The translations under genes and the position numbers were made by a program. Below the pieces are notes generated by a model. That model ran no database searches. It was not told the DNA's origin and saw nothing but the letters and a program-made list of their open reading frames with translations. A stretch of DNA of 64,000 nucleotides from the NCBI RefSeq assembly GCF_900086725.1, contig NZ_LT574836.1:893049-957048 (forward strand), read 5' to 3'. The first letter of the stretch is position 1. The number at the start of each line of letters is the position of its first letter. Of this stretch, positions 50,819 to 59,437 are shown in pieces. The stretch is from Bariatricus massiliensis. Lineage in GTDB: Bacteria > Bacillota > Clostridia > Lachnospirales > Lachnospiraceae.

Positions 50819-52039
50819 TCACGAAGTAAATACGGCCGCCACCGCAATGGTGAGCAGGAACAGAACCGCTGTGGTGAACACTACCTTCAGCAGCATCTGG
50901 TATCCATTCCCCACACTTGCCAGCGCCTCCACGATACGTTTGTCCGATATAGGCTGAATCAAGGCTGCCATCAGCTTATACATGATTGTCAGCATTCCCA
51001 TATTCAAAATCGGTATGATACAGATACCTACGCAAACCAGGGCTCCTGCCAGACCAATACCATTTTTCACAAGAACAGCTGTACCCAGAATGACCTCTGT
51101 CACCCCGCCGATTGCATCACCGATTCCCGGTATGACCTCCACGCCCTTTGTAAATGCGCTCCTCTTCACCGAATCTACCGCCGGGCTCAACAGTCCCTGA
51201 ACCACACTGATTCCTGTAATACAGGCCAAAAGTGTCTTCAGGCTCCATCCGACCAGAAGCTCTAAAAGTTCTGCAAATTTGGATAGATAGTCCTCCTCCG
51301 CAAGAAAATTAAGTACCCGCATCATCAAATATACATGGATCAGTGGAAGCAAAAAATGTAGAATTACAAGTTCCACGAGATAAATTAAAAACAGTACGAT
51401 ATTATAAAATGCTACCGCAGAGACACTTCCTGTCGATATGGCCATGCAGATAAAGTATGCCGGGCCTAGTACACGCATAAATGTCACTATATTTTCAATC
51501 CCTGTACTTACGACGTCCACAGTCTGGGTAAAGGTGTGCAGACAGGCAGTTATCAACAATATATAGACGATATAAAAGCTGATATCTGCTATCTGCCTGT
51601 TCTGAAAAACACTGGAGAAATTGCTGAAAACCGCGGCTACAATCACAATCAACAGCAGATACATCATCGCTGTCTTATTAGATTTCACTACATAAAACAG
51701 ACTGTCTGTCACAAAATCTCCGATTAATTTTGGCGATATGGTCTCCCCGTCATCCAACAGGGCCGCTAATACATCTCCAAACCGCACTTTCTTATCAGGA
51801 AAAATTTCTTTCAGTACCTTGTCGATTCCTTTGACGTCTACTTCTTTCAAGACCTTATCCTCGGTCTGGGACTGGATATCATTAAATTCATCTTTCGTCA
51901 TGATATCCTTCTCCTCATCCGTACTCCCACCCTCCTGCGTCTCGGTTCCAGCTTTTTCATCAGCCGAGACCGGAAACACCGGGAGCAGCAGCGCCGCCAA
52001 AAGAATCAGCAGCCCCCATTTCCAATATTTTTTTTTCAT
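50819..52039 (-). CDS. spoIIIAE: Stage III sporulation protein AE
   Basis: 406 residues. A signal peptide (MKKKYWKWGLLILLAALLLPVFPVSA), an acidic outer segment (about 30-115) and about eight membrane helices (from MMYLLLIVIVAAVFSNFSS onward). Conserved stretch SAFTKGVEVIPGIGDAIGGV. SpoIIIAE is a polytopic component of the mother-cell channel complex. GAGGAG precedes the ATG, 11 bp after spoIIIAD. Confidence 0.95.
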   Translation of the reverse strand: MKKKYWKWGLLILLAALLLPVFPVSADEKAGTETQEGGSTDEEKDIMTKDEFNDIQSQTEDKVLKEVDVKGIDKVLKEIFPDKKVRFGDVLAALLDDGETISPKLIGDFVTDSLFYVVKSNKTAMMYLLLIVIVAAVFSNFSSVFQNRQIADISFYIVYILLITACLHTFTQTVDVVSTGIENIVTFMRVLGPAYFICMAISTGSVSAVAFYNIVLFLIYLVELVILHFLLPLIHVYLMMRVLNFLAEEDYLSKFAELLELLVGWSLKTLLACITGISVVQGLLSPAVDSVKRSAFTKGVEVIPGIGDAIGGVTEVILGTAVLVKNGIGLAGALVCVGICIIPILNMGMLTIMYKLMAALIQPISDKRIVEALASVGNGYQMLLKVVFTTAVLFLLTIAVAAVFTS

Positions 52040-52049
52040 ATTCTGCTCC

Positions 52050-52436
52050 TCAGCTCAGGAATTCCTGTATTGTCTGAAGCAGCGCTGTCAGAACTGGCAT
52101 ACTGAGCGCTAAAATACTGAGCTTGGCAAAGATTTCAATCTGGCCTGCAATTGTCTGGTACCCCGCATCCTTACAGATGCCGGAAGCAAATTCTGCCAGA
52201 TAGGTAACCCCTAACATTTTAAGCATCGCGTTGATATAGGTACTGTCTATCTTGATGTATCCGCTTATCGTATTTATCGTATCTACAATGACCGAAAGCC
52301 TTCCACTCATACAGAAGAAAACGACCAGACTGACTGCGATACTTAAATAGATACCGTATTCACTTTTACCGCTTTTGAACTGCAATGCGAGAAGTGTGCC
52401 GAACACACCGAGCAAGGCAATCTGGATAATGGTCAT
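52050..52436 (-). CDS. spoIIIAD: Stage III sporulation protein AD
   Basis: 128 residues from the ATG at 52436 (AAGGGGG 8 nt upstream): MTIIQIALLGVFGTLLALQF, with four membrane segments and the conserved DSTYINAMLKMLGVTYLAEF and GICKDAGYQTIAGQIEIFAK. Resembles FliQ/SpoIIIAC-type export helices. Lies 20 bp after spoIIIAC. Confidence 0.95.
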   Translation of the reverse strand: MTIIQIALLGVFGTLLALQFKSGKSEYGIYLSIAVSLVVFFCMSGRLSVIVDTINTISGYIKIDSTYINAMLKMLGVTYLAEFASGICKDAGYQTIAGQIEIFAKLSILALSMPVLTALLQTIQEFLS

Positions 52437-52455
52437 CTGTCCCGCCCCCTTCCGG

Positions 52456-52650
52456 TTACAACGCAAACAGCCTGCGGATATTCTCGAACAGGTCATAAAC
52501 ATATGGTATAATCCAGAACAGAACGAGTAGAAGTCCCGCGAAACTTGTCAGGAACGCCTGCTCCTCTCTCCCGCTGTGTTTGAGGACCTGACTTAATACA
52601 GATACCAGAATACCAACCGCGGCTATTTTAAATATCAGATTTACACCCAT
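52456..52650 (-). CDS. spoIIIAC: Stage III sporulation protein AC
   Basis: 64 residues, two membrane helices: MGVNLIFKIAAVGILVSVLS and AFLTSFAGLLLVLFWIIPYV with QVLKHSGREEQ between them, the standard family form. ACGGGAGG precedes the ATG at 52650. Start of the membrane-embedded half of the operon (AC-AF). Confidence 0.95.
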   Translation of the reverse strand: MGVNLIFKIAAVGILVSVLSQVLKHSGREEQAFLTSFAGLLLVLFWIIPYVYDLFENIRRLFAL

Positions 52651-52670
52651 TTCAGCCTCCCGTTTTTGAA

Positions 52671-53192
52671 CTATACCAAAATAATAACAAGAAATACTCC
52701 GCCGGCCGCTCCCAGACAGGCAGCGACCCGGCGCTTCTCCTGAAGCCCCGCAAGCAGCGCCTCTCTTCTCTCCTCCAGCTTTTTACCGTACCAGGAAAGA
52801 GCCGCCTCCTGCATGTGGATATCGAGATATCCCATCTGACCGCCTAGATTCTTAAGCTCCGTCCACTCTTCCTCAGTCAGCAGTAGTTTTTTCAAATGAT
52901 TTTCCACCGCCTCACGCCAGAGGATTCCCAGCGTTCTCTGGCCCTTTTGCTCCATTTCTTTAGCCAGAGCGCGCAGCCATCCTCCATATGGTTCTCCCAG
53001 CCGCCCGCCCACCCTTTGGAAGACCTCCGTGAGGGGCGCCTTTGTATATGTGATTTCTCCGCTTATCTGCCAGATGATCCGGTTCAATTCTTCCAATTGT
53101 TCAATATGGCGCTTGTAGTCCAGACCCGTACAATATCCATAGGCATAGGCTCCCGCCATAATACATATGCTTCCCACAATTTTTAGGAGCAT
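52671..53192 (-). CDS. spoIIIAB: Stage III sporulation protein AB
   Basis: 173 residues. N-terminal membrane helix (MLLKIVGSICIMAGAYAYGY), helical middle with LNRIIWQISGEITYTKAPLT and EVFQRVGGRLGEPYGGWLRA, and C-terminal hydrophobic stretch. Related to GspF of type II secretion, which fits its partnership with the AA ATPase. Its ATG overlaps the end of spoIIIAA by 10 bp. Confidence 0.94.
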   Translation of the reverse strand: MLLKIVGSICIMAGAYAYGYCTGLDYKRHIEQLEELNRIIWQISGEITYTKAPLTEVFQRVGGRLGEPYGGWLRALAKEMEQKGQRTLGILWREAVENHLKKLLLTEEEWTELKNLGGQMGYLDIHMQEAALSWYGKKLEERREALLAGLQEKRRVAACLGAAGGVFLVIILV

Positions 53193-54100
53193 AAAAGTTT
53201 CCCCCGTTCGTTATAGACTCCCTGCAAGCTGCCGGTACGCCCCATGGGGCCCAGTACAATATAGCGTTTGAAATATTTCCCCTCCCAGTAATGCTTGAAC
53301 AGTGGCTTTTCTCTTATCTCTTCCAGCGATGTCCCGTGGACGGTCGCCAGCATCGTCACGCCACAGTGCATGGCATAAGATACCGCCTCCACATCATGTC
53401 TTGTCCCAATCTCATCCACAGCCAGAACCTGCGGCGACATGGACCGTATCATCATCATCATCCCTTCTGCTTTTGGACAGTTGTCCAAAATATCTGTCCT
53501 TTTTCCTATATGGTTTTGTGGCACACCTTGAAAACAGCCTCCTATTTCGGAACGTTCATCTACTACCCCCACATTCATCCCTCTTAAGTATTGATTCCCG
53601 TCCGATATCTGCCGGACCATGTCCCGCAGCATGGTTGTCTTCCCACAGCCGGGAGGAGAGATGATCATCGTATGGCAAAGCTCCCCCTTCTCCAAGACCA
53701 TGGGAAATACCACATCCGCACAGCCGGAAATCTCATGGGAGACCCGGATGTTAACGGAAGATATGTACTGAAAATTCCTCACATGCCCTTCTTCTGGTAT
53801 GATCTTTCCCGAAATACCTACCCGGTGCCCACCGTCTATAGTAAGGAATCCCTGCCTCATCTCATGCTCATAGGCATAGAGTGAATAGTTCCCTATATAT
53901 TCCATGGTCTCCCGCAGCTCCTCCTTTGTAATCAAATGAGAGAACATCATCTCCCTGCCCTCATACCGGACATACAAAGGCTGTCCCTCCCGGAGCCGTA
54001 TTTCCTGCAGCCGTTCAAAATCCAGTCCATTATTCAAAAGAATTCCTTTTATTTTCCCTGCCAAAACACATAAAATCTGTTCCTTTTTTTCACGTCTCAT
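53183..54100 (-). CDS. spoIIIAA: Stage III sporulation protein AA (ATPase)
   Basis: 305 residues from the ATG at 54100 (GAGGTG 6 nt upstream); a TTG at 54121 lies before that site. Secretion-type ATPase fold: YVRYEGREMMF, SGKIIPEEGHVRNF, Walker A ISPPGCGKTTMLRDMV (about 157-172), EIGG, and Walker B QVLAVDEIGTRHDVEA. It is thought to drive the spoIIIA feeding channel, like GspE. First gene of the operon. A CATATATTG box (54127-54119 region) resembles a sigma-E -10 element, but the -35 box is poor. Confidence 0.95.
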   Translation of the reverse strand: MRREKKEQILCVLAGKIKGILLNNGLDFERLQEIRLREGQPLYVRYEGREMMFSHLITKEELRETMEYIGNYSLYAYEHEMRQGFLTIDGGHRVGISGKIIPEEGHVRNFQYISSVNIRVSHEISGCADVVFPMVLEKGELCHTMIISPPGCGKTTMLRDMVRQISDGNQYLRGMNVGVVDERSEIGGCFQGVPQNHIGKRTDILDNCPKAEGMMMMIRSMSPQVLAVDEIGTRHDVEAVSYAMHCGVTMLATVHGTSLEEIREKPLFKHYWEGKYFKRYIVLGPMGRTGSLQGVYNERGKLLCS

Positions 54101-54163
54101 CTTGTCCACCTCTTTAGACAATATATGGAATGAGGTTTTATTTTAGAACCGGAAAAATTTGTA

Positions 54164-54192
54164 TTGACAATTCTATCTAAACAAGGTACTGT
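54164..54192 (+). promoter_or_regulatory. Sigma-A promoter of the exporter leader
   Basis: TTGACA (54164-54169), 17-bp spacer, TACTGT (54187-54192). It diverges from spoIIIAA and drives the leader peptide and the ABC exporter genes. Confidence 0.72.
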
Positions 54193-54241
54193 AATAATTG
54201 TTAGTTCATTTACAAAAATATGAAGAAAAGGAGGTAACGTT

Positions 54242-54322
54242 ATGAACAGAATGACTAATGCTTTACATTTAGAATATTATTTTTCGTATGCAGTTACCTC
54301 AGGAGATATTTGCATGATTTAG
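54242..54322 (+). CDS. 26-residue leader peptide of the ABC exporter (BmrB-like role)
   Basis: Short frame from ATG at 54242, 6 nt after AAAGGAGG, to TAG at 54320-54322. It begins MNRMTNALHLEYYFSYAV and continues TSGDICMI; not a typical gene product. An intrinsic terminator (54363-54397) follows 40 nt later, before the exporter genes. This layout (promoter, short translated leader, terminator, heterodimeric ABC exporter) matches B. subtilis bmrB-bmrCD, where ribosome stalling in the leader by antibiotics prevents termination. The stop codon falls at the foot of a small hairpin (AGGACGT 54321-54327 with ACGTTCT 54337-54343). The peptide sequence is not BmrB's; the role is inferred from arrangement. 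Confidence 0.75.
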   Translation: MNRMTNALHLEYYFSYAVTSGDICMI

Positions 54323-54362
54323 GACGTACTCTATTCACGTTCTAAATAATTTGCGCGCAGAG

Positions 54363-54397
54363 TCCATGACAGCATACGCTGTCATGGATTTTTTTTC
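54363..54397 (+). terminator. Intrinsic terminator/attenuator before the ABC exporter genes
   Basis: Perfect 11-bp stem TCCATGACAGC / GCTGTCATGGA, loop ATAC, then eight Ts. It lies between the leader peptide and the exporter genes, so the exporter can be made only if it is bypassed. Confidence 0.9.
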
Positions 54398-54462
54398 TTG
54401 TAATATAGGAAACTTCGTTCCCTATGTTACAAAAACCCTCCGGGGGATGCACACAATGTGCA
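54398..54462 (+). repeat. Dispersed two-hairpin repeat, copy B (exporter leader)
   Basis: Hairpin TTGTAATATAGG (54398-54409) with CCTATGTTACAA (54421-54432, one mismatch), then AAAACCCTCCGGGGGA, then TGCACACAATGTGCA (54448-54462). The last 15 bases are identical to copy A at 47918-47932, and the spacer keeps the CCTCCGG core. Confidence 0.75.
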
Positions 54463-54500
54463 GAGGAAAGCTGCTTCGCAGCCGCACATTGGCGCGCAAA

Positions 54501-54555
54501 GTGTACAAGTCCCTCATGGGTGAGGGATATAGGGAGTTGAAGTGGACTTGTCCAC
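54501..54555 (+). repeat. Nested inverted repeats in the exporter leader
   Basis: GTGTACAAGTCC (54501-54512) pairs with GGACTTGTCCAC (54544-54555) with one mismatch, and encloses TCCCTCA / TGAGGGA (54510-54526). No long T-run follows. It sits 33 bp before the first exporter start codon. The rest of 54463-54588 has no gene. Confidence 0.55.
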
Positions 54556-54588
54556 TTTATTTAAGAACTGATTAAAGGGGGATTTTAG

Positions 54589-56313
54589 TTGAAGAAATTA
54601 TCACACTATGTAATGAAACATATCTGGGGATATCTTATCGCTGTGCTGTGCCTTATCATTGGCGTAGCGCTGGATATGCTCTCGCCTCAGCTGACCAAGC
54701 GTATTATCGACGATGTAATCGGAGGCGGGGACCTGCCCCTTCTCAAATACCTTCTTGCAGGTATTTTAGCTGTGGGGGTGGGCAGATGCATTTTCACATA
54801 CTTTAAGGAATACCTGTTTGACATTATAGGCGCTAAGATAAGCGCCAATATGCGGAACGACCTGTTCCGTCATCTTCAGGGGCTGTCCGCAGATTTTTAT
54901 GACAGGAACAATACCGGGGAATTGATGGCAAGAGCCAAGGATGACGTTGACCGTATCTGGGACGGCTTGACTTATGTAGGAATGCTGATCATTGAAGTCG
55001 TCGTACATACCACGCTGGTGCTGACCTGCATGTTCCGCCTGAATGTAAAACTGGCCTTGATTCCGGCGGCTGCCATGTTGTGCTGCGGTACACTGGCTAT
55101 TTTTCTGGAAAAGAAGCTCAATAAAATCTATGACGAAATCAGCGAGGAGAACGCTGTGCTCAACACCGTCGCAGAAGAAAATCTGGCCGGGGTACGCACA
55201 GTGAAGGCATTCGCGCGGGAAAAATTTGAAATCAAAAAGTTCTTGTCACACAACAAACGCTATTACGAGTTGAATATGGAGCAGTCCAGAGTATTTGTTA
55301 AATACCACCCACTGTTTACCTTTATCACAAAGCTTCTGCCCCTGCTTGTGCTGCTGGCCGGAGGATATCTAGTCATACAGCAGGAACTCACGCTGGGCGC
55401 GCTGGGCGCATTCATAGAATATTCTATGAATATCGTCTGGCCGATGGAAATGTTGGGCTGGCTTACCAACAGCCTCTCGGCCGCAATTGCGTCCAACAAG
55501 AAGCTGAAAAAAATATACGCGGAAACTGCCTCTATCAAAGAGCCTTCCGCTCCCATTGTACTCCCTCATATCCAAGGGAAAATCACTTTTTCAAACGTTG
55601 GTTTTAAAAGAGCGGGTACGGAGATTCTGAAAGATATCAGCTTCTCTGTAGAGCCGGGGGCGACCCTTGGCATCATGGGCGCTACCGGTTCTGGGAAGAC
55701 ATCGGTCATACAGCTTTTGCAGCGGATGTATGACTGTACGGAAGGTGTCATCCTGCTGGATGATGTTGATATCCGCAGGCTGCCACTCAGAGACCTACGA
55801 GGCAATATTTCTGTAGTCATGCAGGATGTCTTCCTCTTCTCCGATACAATTCAGGACAATGTGCGACTCGGGAAACAGGAGCTTTTGGATTTTGAGCAGG
55901 TGAAGACCGCCTCTCATGCGGCCATGGCAGGCAGCTTTATCGAGCGTCTCCCCGATGGGTATGACACGATTATCGGTGAACGCGGGGTAGGTCTCTCGGG
56001 CGGCCAGAAACAGCGCATCAGTATCGCACGCGCACTCGCTAAGAATAATCCAGTCTTGATACTGGATGACTCCACCTCAGCTCTGGATATGGAAACGGAA
56101 CAGATGATTCAACAGACGCTGCGGAATCTTAAGAATACCACTAAGCTGATAATTGCCCACCGCATCAGCGCTGTCCGCCACGCAGATGAAATTATATTTT
56201 TGGAGAACGGGCGCATTGCAGAGCGGGGGACCCACGAAGAGCTTCTGGCAGCCAAAGGACTTTACTACGAAACCTATCAATCACAATACGGTGCATTCAT
56301 GGAGGTGATGTAA
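54589..56313 (+). CDS. ABC exporter half-transporter with degenerate ATPase site (BmrC-like)
   Basis: 574 residues, starting with TTG at 54589 (AAAGGGGG 7 nt upstream). Six membrane helices in an exporter-type domain (about 1-305) and a nucleotide-binding domain: Walker A GATGSGKTSVI (about 362), Q loop VVMQDVFLFS, signature LSGGQKQRIS and Walker B LILDDSTSALD, in which the catalytic glutamate is aspartate. The D loop and switch histidine (IAHRIS) follow. This is the degenerate partner of the heterodimer. Translationally coupled to the second gene (TAATG overlap). Likely exports drugs or lipid-like compounds. Confidence 0.92.
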   Translation: MKKLSHYVMKHIWGYLIAVLCLIIGVALDMLSPQLTKRIIDDVIGGGDLPLLKYLLAGILAVGVGRCIFTYFKEYLFDIIGAKISANMRNDLFRHLQGLSADFYDRNNTGELMARAKDDVDRIWDGLTYVGMLIIEVVVHTTLVLTCMFRLNVKLALIPAAAMLCCGTLAIFLEKKLNKIYDEISEENAVLNTVAEENLAGVRTVKAFAREKFEIKKFLSHNKRYYELNMEQSRVFVKYHPLFTFITKLLPLLVLLAGGYLVIQQELTLGALGAFIEYSMNIVWPMEMLGWLTNSLSAAIASNKKLKKIYAETASIKEPSAPIVLPHIQGKITFSNVGFKRAGTEILKDISFSVEPGATLGIMGATGSGKTSVIQLLQRMYDCTEGVILLDDVDIRRLPLRDLRGNISVVMQDVFLFSDTIQDNVRLGKQELLDFEQVKTASHAAMAGSFIERLPDGYDTIIGERGVGLSGGQKQRISIARALAKNNPVLILDDSTSALDMETEQMIQQTLRNLKNTTKLIIAHRISAVRHADEIIFLENGRIAERGTHEELLAAKGLYYETYQSQYGAFMEVM

Positions 56314-58097
56314 TGCCCATTAATTCTTTTAAGGAAGATGAAATAAGTGTGGACGCAGGGAAAACAAAGACCCTGCTCCGCCTGTTCTCTTACCTTTTAG
56401 CGTATAAAAAGGAAGTTATTTTTGTACTTGTCATTATGGCCTACTGCGTGGGGGTGAATCTTGTGAACCCCCTGATTATCGAAGCTGCCATTGATAAGTA
56501 TATCAGTGCGGGGAATTATCCCGGGCTGTTCCGGCTGATACTGTTCGCCCTGATTCTGAACTTTTCGATGGTCATGTTCATCAAGCTTCGCATGCGTATC
56601 ATGAACCGGGTGTGCAACAGTATTCTTGTCACAATAAGACAGGAACTATACACACATATTCAAACCTTAGATTTTCATTTTTTTGACAGCCGTCCAACGG
56701 GGAAAATACTCTCCCGTATCATCGGAGATATCAATTCCTTGAAGGAAGTGCTTGGCAACAGCGTGACCACGCTGATACCTGACTTTATTACCATATGCGC
56801 CGTTGTAGTCATCATGGTAATCAAAAATCCGGTGCTCACGGCCGCCTCCCTCTGCTCGCTGCCAATCATGGGCGCCTGCATGTGGTTTATCCAAGTATTT
56901 TCCCACAAAAGATGGCAGGTGTTCCGAAAGAAATCAGCGAACTTAAACGCCTTTCTTCATGAGGACTTGTCCGGCATGCGCATCATTCACAGCTTTACGG
57001 CCGAGCAGGAAACTATGAATACTTTTCAACGTCTCGTGGAAGAGCACCGGCTCTCATTCAACAGCGCCGTCCGGCTGATGGACGCTATGGGCTCGGCCAT
57101 TGACCTCTGCTGGGGCATCGGCTGCGTTGCTCTTTATTATACAGGAATCGTCATCATCGGCGTCTCTAAAGTATCTGTCGGCACGCTGATTGCGTTCGGC
57201 AGCTACATCAACATGTTCTGGCGTCCGATCATGAACCTGAGCAACTTTTATAACCAGCTGATCACGAATATCGCGGCGGCGGAACGTATTTTTGAGATAC
57301 TGGATACCCCTTCCGAGATAACCGATGAAAAAGCGGTAAAGGAACTTCCCACGATCGACGGAAGTGTGACCTTTGAGAATGTGACCTTTGCCTACTCAGA
57401 CGCGCCCGACATCAATGTATTAGAGAATGTAAGCTTTCACATCGCCCCGGGGGAGACCATTGCTCTGGTAGGGCCGACAGGGGCCGGCAAGACGACTATC
57501 GTCAACTTGATCAGCCGTTTCTACAACGCCACCAGCGGAAGAGTTCTGGTAGATAACTACGATGTACAGACCGTGACCCTTGAATCTCTCCGCTCACAGA
57601 TGGGGATTATGACACAGGACAATTTTTTATTTACCGGAACAGTGAAGGAAAATATCCGGTATGGTAAATTAGACGCCACCGACGAGGAAATTGTGGCCGC
57701 GGCTAAGGCAGTGAATGCCCACGACTTTATTATGAATCTTGAAAAAGGCTACGACACGATTTTAAGTGAGCGTGGCGGTGGATTGTCCGTTGGGCAAAAA
57801 CAGCTTCTCGCTTTCGCCAGAACCTTTGTCTCCATGCCCCGAATACTCATTCTGGATGAAGCCACTTCCAGCATCGACACGAAAACTGAATTGCTGGTAC
57901 AGGAGGGAATTCAAGCGCTCTTAAAAGGAAGAACCTCTTTTGTCATCGCCCACAGGCTGTCCACCATCCAGAAGGCCGACCGTATCTTCGTCATAGACCA
58001 AGGCGGCATACTGGAAAGTGGAAGCGCAAAAGAACTTCTCGCTAAAAAAGGAGCTTACTATCATTTGTATATGGCGCAGTTCGGCGCAGAGATTTAA
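56313..58097 (+). CDS. ABC exporter half-transporter with canonical Walker B (BmrD-like)
   Basis: 594 residues. Six membrane helices (first VIFVLVIMAYCVGVNLV near 30) and a nucleotide-binding domain: Walker A GPTGAGKTTIV (about 388), Q loop IMTQDNFLFTG, signature LSVGQKQLLAF (second glycine changed to valine) and Walker B LILDEATSSID with the catalytic glutamate intact, switch histidine in IAHRLS. The altered signature here plus the DD Walker B of the partner predict one working and one degenerate ATP site, as in BmrCD, TmrAB and TM287/288. Ends at a strong bidirectional terminator. Confidence 0.92.
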   Translation: MPINSFKEDEISVDAGKTKTLLRLFSYLLAYKKEVIFVLVIMAYCVGVNLVNPLIIEAAIDKYISAGNYPGLFRLILFALILNFSMVMFIKLRMRIMNRVCNSILVTIRQELYTHIQTLDFHFFDSRPTGKILSRIIGDINSLKEVLGNSVTTLIPDFITICAVVVIMVIKNPVLTAASLCSLPIMGACMWFIQVFSHKRWQVFRKKSANLNAFLHEDLSGMRIIHSFTAEQETMNTFQRLVEEHRLSFNSAVRLMDAMGSAIDLCWGIGCVALYYTGIVIIGVSKVSVGTLIAFGSYINMFWRPIMNLSNFYNQLITNIAAAERIFEILDTPSEITDEKAVKELPTIDGSVTFENVTFAYSDAPDINVLENVSFHIAPGETIALVGPTGAGKTTIVNLISRFYNATSGRVLVDNYDVQTVTLESLRSQMGIMTQDNFLFTGTVKENIRYGKLDATDEEIVAAAKAVNAHDFIMNLEKGYDTILSERGGGLSVGQKQLLAFARTFVSMPRILILDEATSSIDTKTELLVQEGIQALLKGRTSFVIAHRLSTIQKADRIFVIDQGGILESGSAKELLAKKGAYYHLYMAQFGAEI

Positions 58098-58106
58098 GGA
58101 AGAAAA

Positions 58107-58142
58107 GGAAGAAATAGTGAAAAAACACTCACTATTTCTTCC
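58107..58142. terminator. Bidirectional terminator between exporter and GNAT gene
   Basis: Perfect 14-bp stem GGAAGAAATAGTGA / TCACTATTTCTTCC with an 8-nt loop. TTATTAT follows on plus, TTTTCTTCC on minus. Confidence 0.85.
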
Positions 58143-58145
58143 TTA

Positions 58146-58616
58146 TTATGATAATACCTTTTCCATAAGATACACACCGTCTTCATTTGCCTCTTTGTTC
58201 TTAGACATATGCCGGTATCCCATTTTTTCATAAAACCCAACAGCGGTTATCGATGCATGCAGTTCTACTCTGTCTGAACAGCTAAAAAGCGTGTCCTTTT
58301 CCAGTGTCTCCAATATCATTCTACCCACACCACGTGCATGATACTCCGGCATTACGAAAATAGCCAGAAGAATACACGCATTCAGGCTACCCTCTATGCA
58401 CTGGACCGTACCTGTTCCCACAATCCTGCCCTCGTCACCGACAACATATGTATGTCCCTGCCGTGAAATGCTGATTACCTTTTCAGGGCTATATCCGTCG
58501 GCCAGCTCCCGCATCTCCTCCTCCGGATAGTCCTTAATATTCACCTCCAGAAAATTCCGTCTGATCATATCGGAGACTTCCTTTGCGTCCCCAGCCTCAA
58601 ATCTTCTCACAATCAT
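58146..58616 (-). CDS. GNAT-family N-acetyltransferase
   Basis: 156 residues from the ATG at 58616 (GGAGGGGG 6 nt upstream); an ATG at 58622 is nearer to it. GNAT fold with the acetyl-CoA-binding loop FVMPEYHARGVGRMILETLE (about 88-107) and the C-terminal ITAVGFYEKMGYRHMSK. Begins with the motif IVRRFEAGDAKEVSDMIRRN. The acetyl acceptor is unknown: protein N-terminus, amine or antibiotic are all possible. Single gene. Confidence 0.82.
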   Translation of the reverse strand: MIVRRFEAGDAKEVSDMIRRNFLEVNIKDYPEEEMRELADGYSPEKVISISRQGHTYVVGDEGRIVGTGTVQCIEGSLNACILLAIFVMPEYHARGVGRMILETLEKDTLFSCSDRVELHASITAVGFYEKMGYRHMSKNKEANEDGVYLMEKVLS

Positions 58617-58693
58617 GTGCATCCCCCTCCCTCACTGCCGTATAGTATATAGTCTACCCTTTCCCAGTTCGGGAGGCAAGAAATTTTTTACAC

Positions 58694-59437
58694 TTACTCC
58701 CATTTGAAATATTTCACAGCAATCACGGTGCATGCAACAGCGACCACCCCCATGATACAAATTTGTGCCAGCACGCTGTCCGCCGGATGTCCCAGCGACG
58801 CGGCCTTCAAAAGTTTTATTCCCTGTGTGAGAGGCATGACATCCGCCACTCGTTTCAGTGTTGAAGGCATTACCTCATAGGGCAGCGTGGCGCCGGAAAG
58901 TATAAGCATTGGAAAATACAGTATGCATGCAATGACGCTTGCAATTTTTGTGTCCGGTGAGACTCCCCCGACCAACATGCCAATACTGAACATTGACACA
59001 AGAACTAAAAGGTAACCTCCCAGAAAACGAAACAAATCTCCTCTGAATTGGTAACCGAAGAATAGTTTTGCCGTAAAATACAGCAGCATCAATGAAACAA
59101 CTGCATATAAGGTGTAGATGGCCACCTGCACTACTAATATCATCGCCGGACTTACCGGTGTCACTTTATATCGCTTCAATATACCTTTGCTGCGATAATC
59201 TGATACGACCAGCGGCAGTCCCATGACACCGCCTGCACAGATAGATATGGTTGCCAGCGCACTAAAGGACTGTTCTAAGAAGGTATAGCCTGCGTCCGGA
59301 TAAGCCGGTCTATTCCCGTAGATAATCCCTTGAATGATCAACACTACCAGTGGGACACAGATGGCAAAGATGAACATATCCATCCCCCGCAGCGATAATT
59401 TGATTTCCGTCTTCAGCATCGTTCTAAATGTTTTCAT
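58694..59437 (-). CDS. ABC-2 type permease
   Basis: 247 residues, six membrane helices (MDMFIFAICVPLVVLIIQG, TISICAGGVMGLPLVVSDYR, VSMFSIGMLVGGVSPDTKIA and others). ABC2_membrane signatures include RSKGILKRYKVTPVSPAMIL (about 78-97) and YFPMLILSGATLPYEVMPST. It pairs with the ATPase gene just upstream (14-bp overlap, GAGGAGG within it). Under control of the MerR-type regulator in front. The exported substrate is unknown; drug or peptide export is likely for this family. Confidence 0.87.
   Translation of the reverse strand: MKTFRTMLKTEIKLSLRGMDMFIFAICVPLVVLIIQGIIYGNRPAYPDAGYTFLEQSFSALATISICAGGVMGLPLVVSDYRSKGILKRYKVTPVSPAMILVVQVAIYTLYAVVSLMLLYFTAKLFFGYQFRGDLFRFLGGYLLVLVSMFSIGMLVGGVSPDTKIASVIACILYFPMLILSGATLPYEVMPSTLKRVADVMPLTQGIKLLKAASLGHPADSVLAQICIMGVVAVACTVIAVKYFKWE

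Noticed and set aside
54101..54160. Firm sigma-E promoter for spoIIIAA
   Set aside because: The -10-like CATATATTG is plausible but the -35 element is poor, so it is mentioned only within the gene entry.
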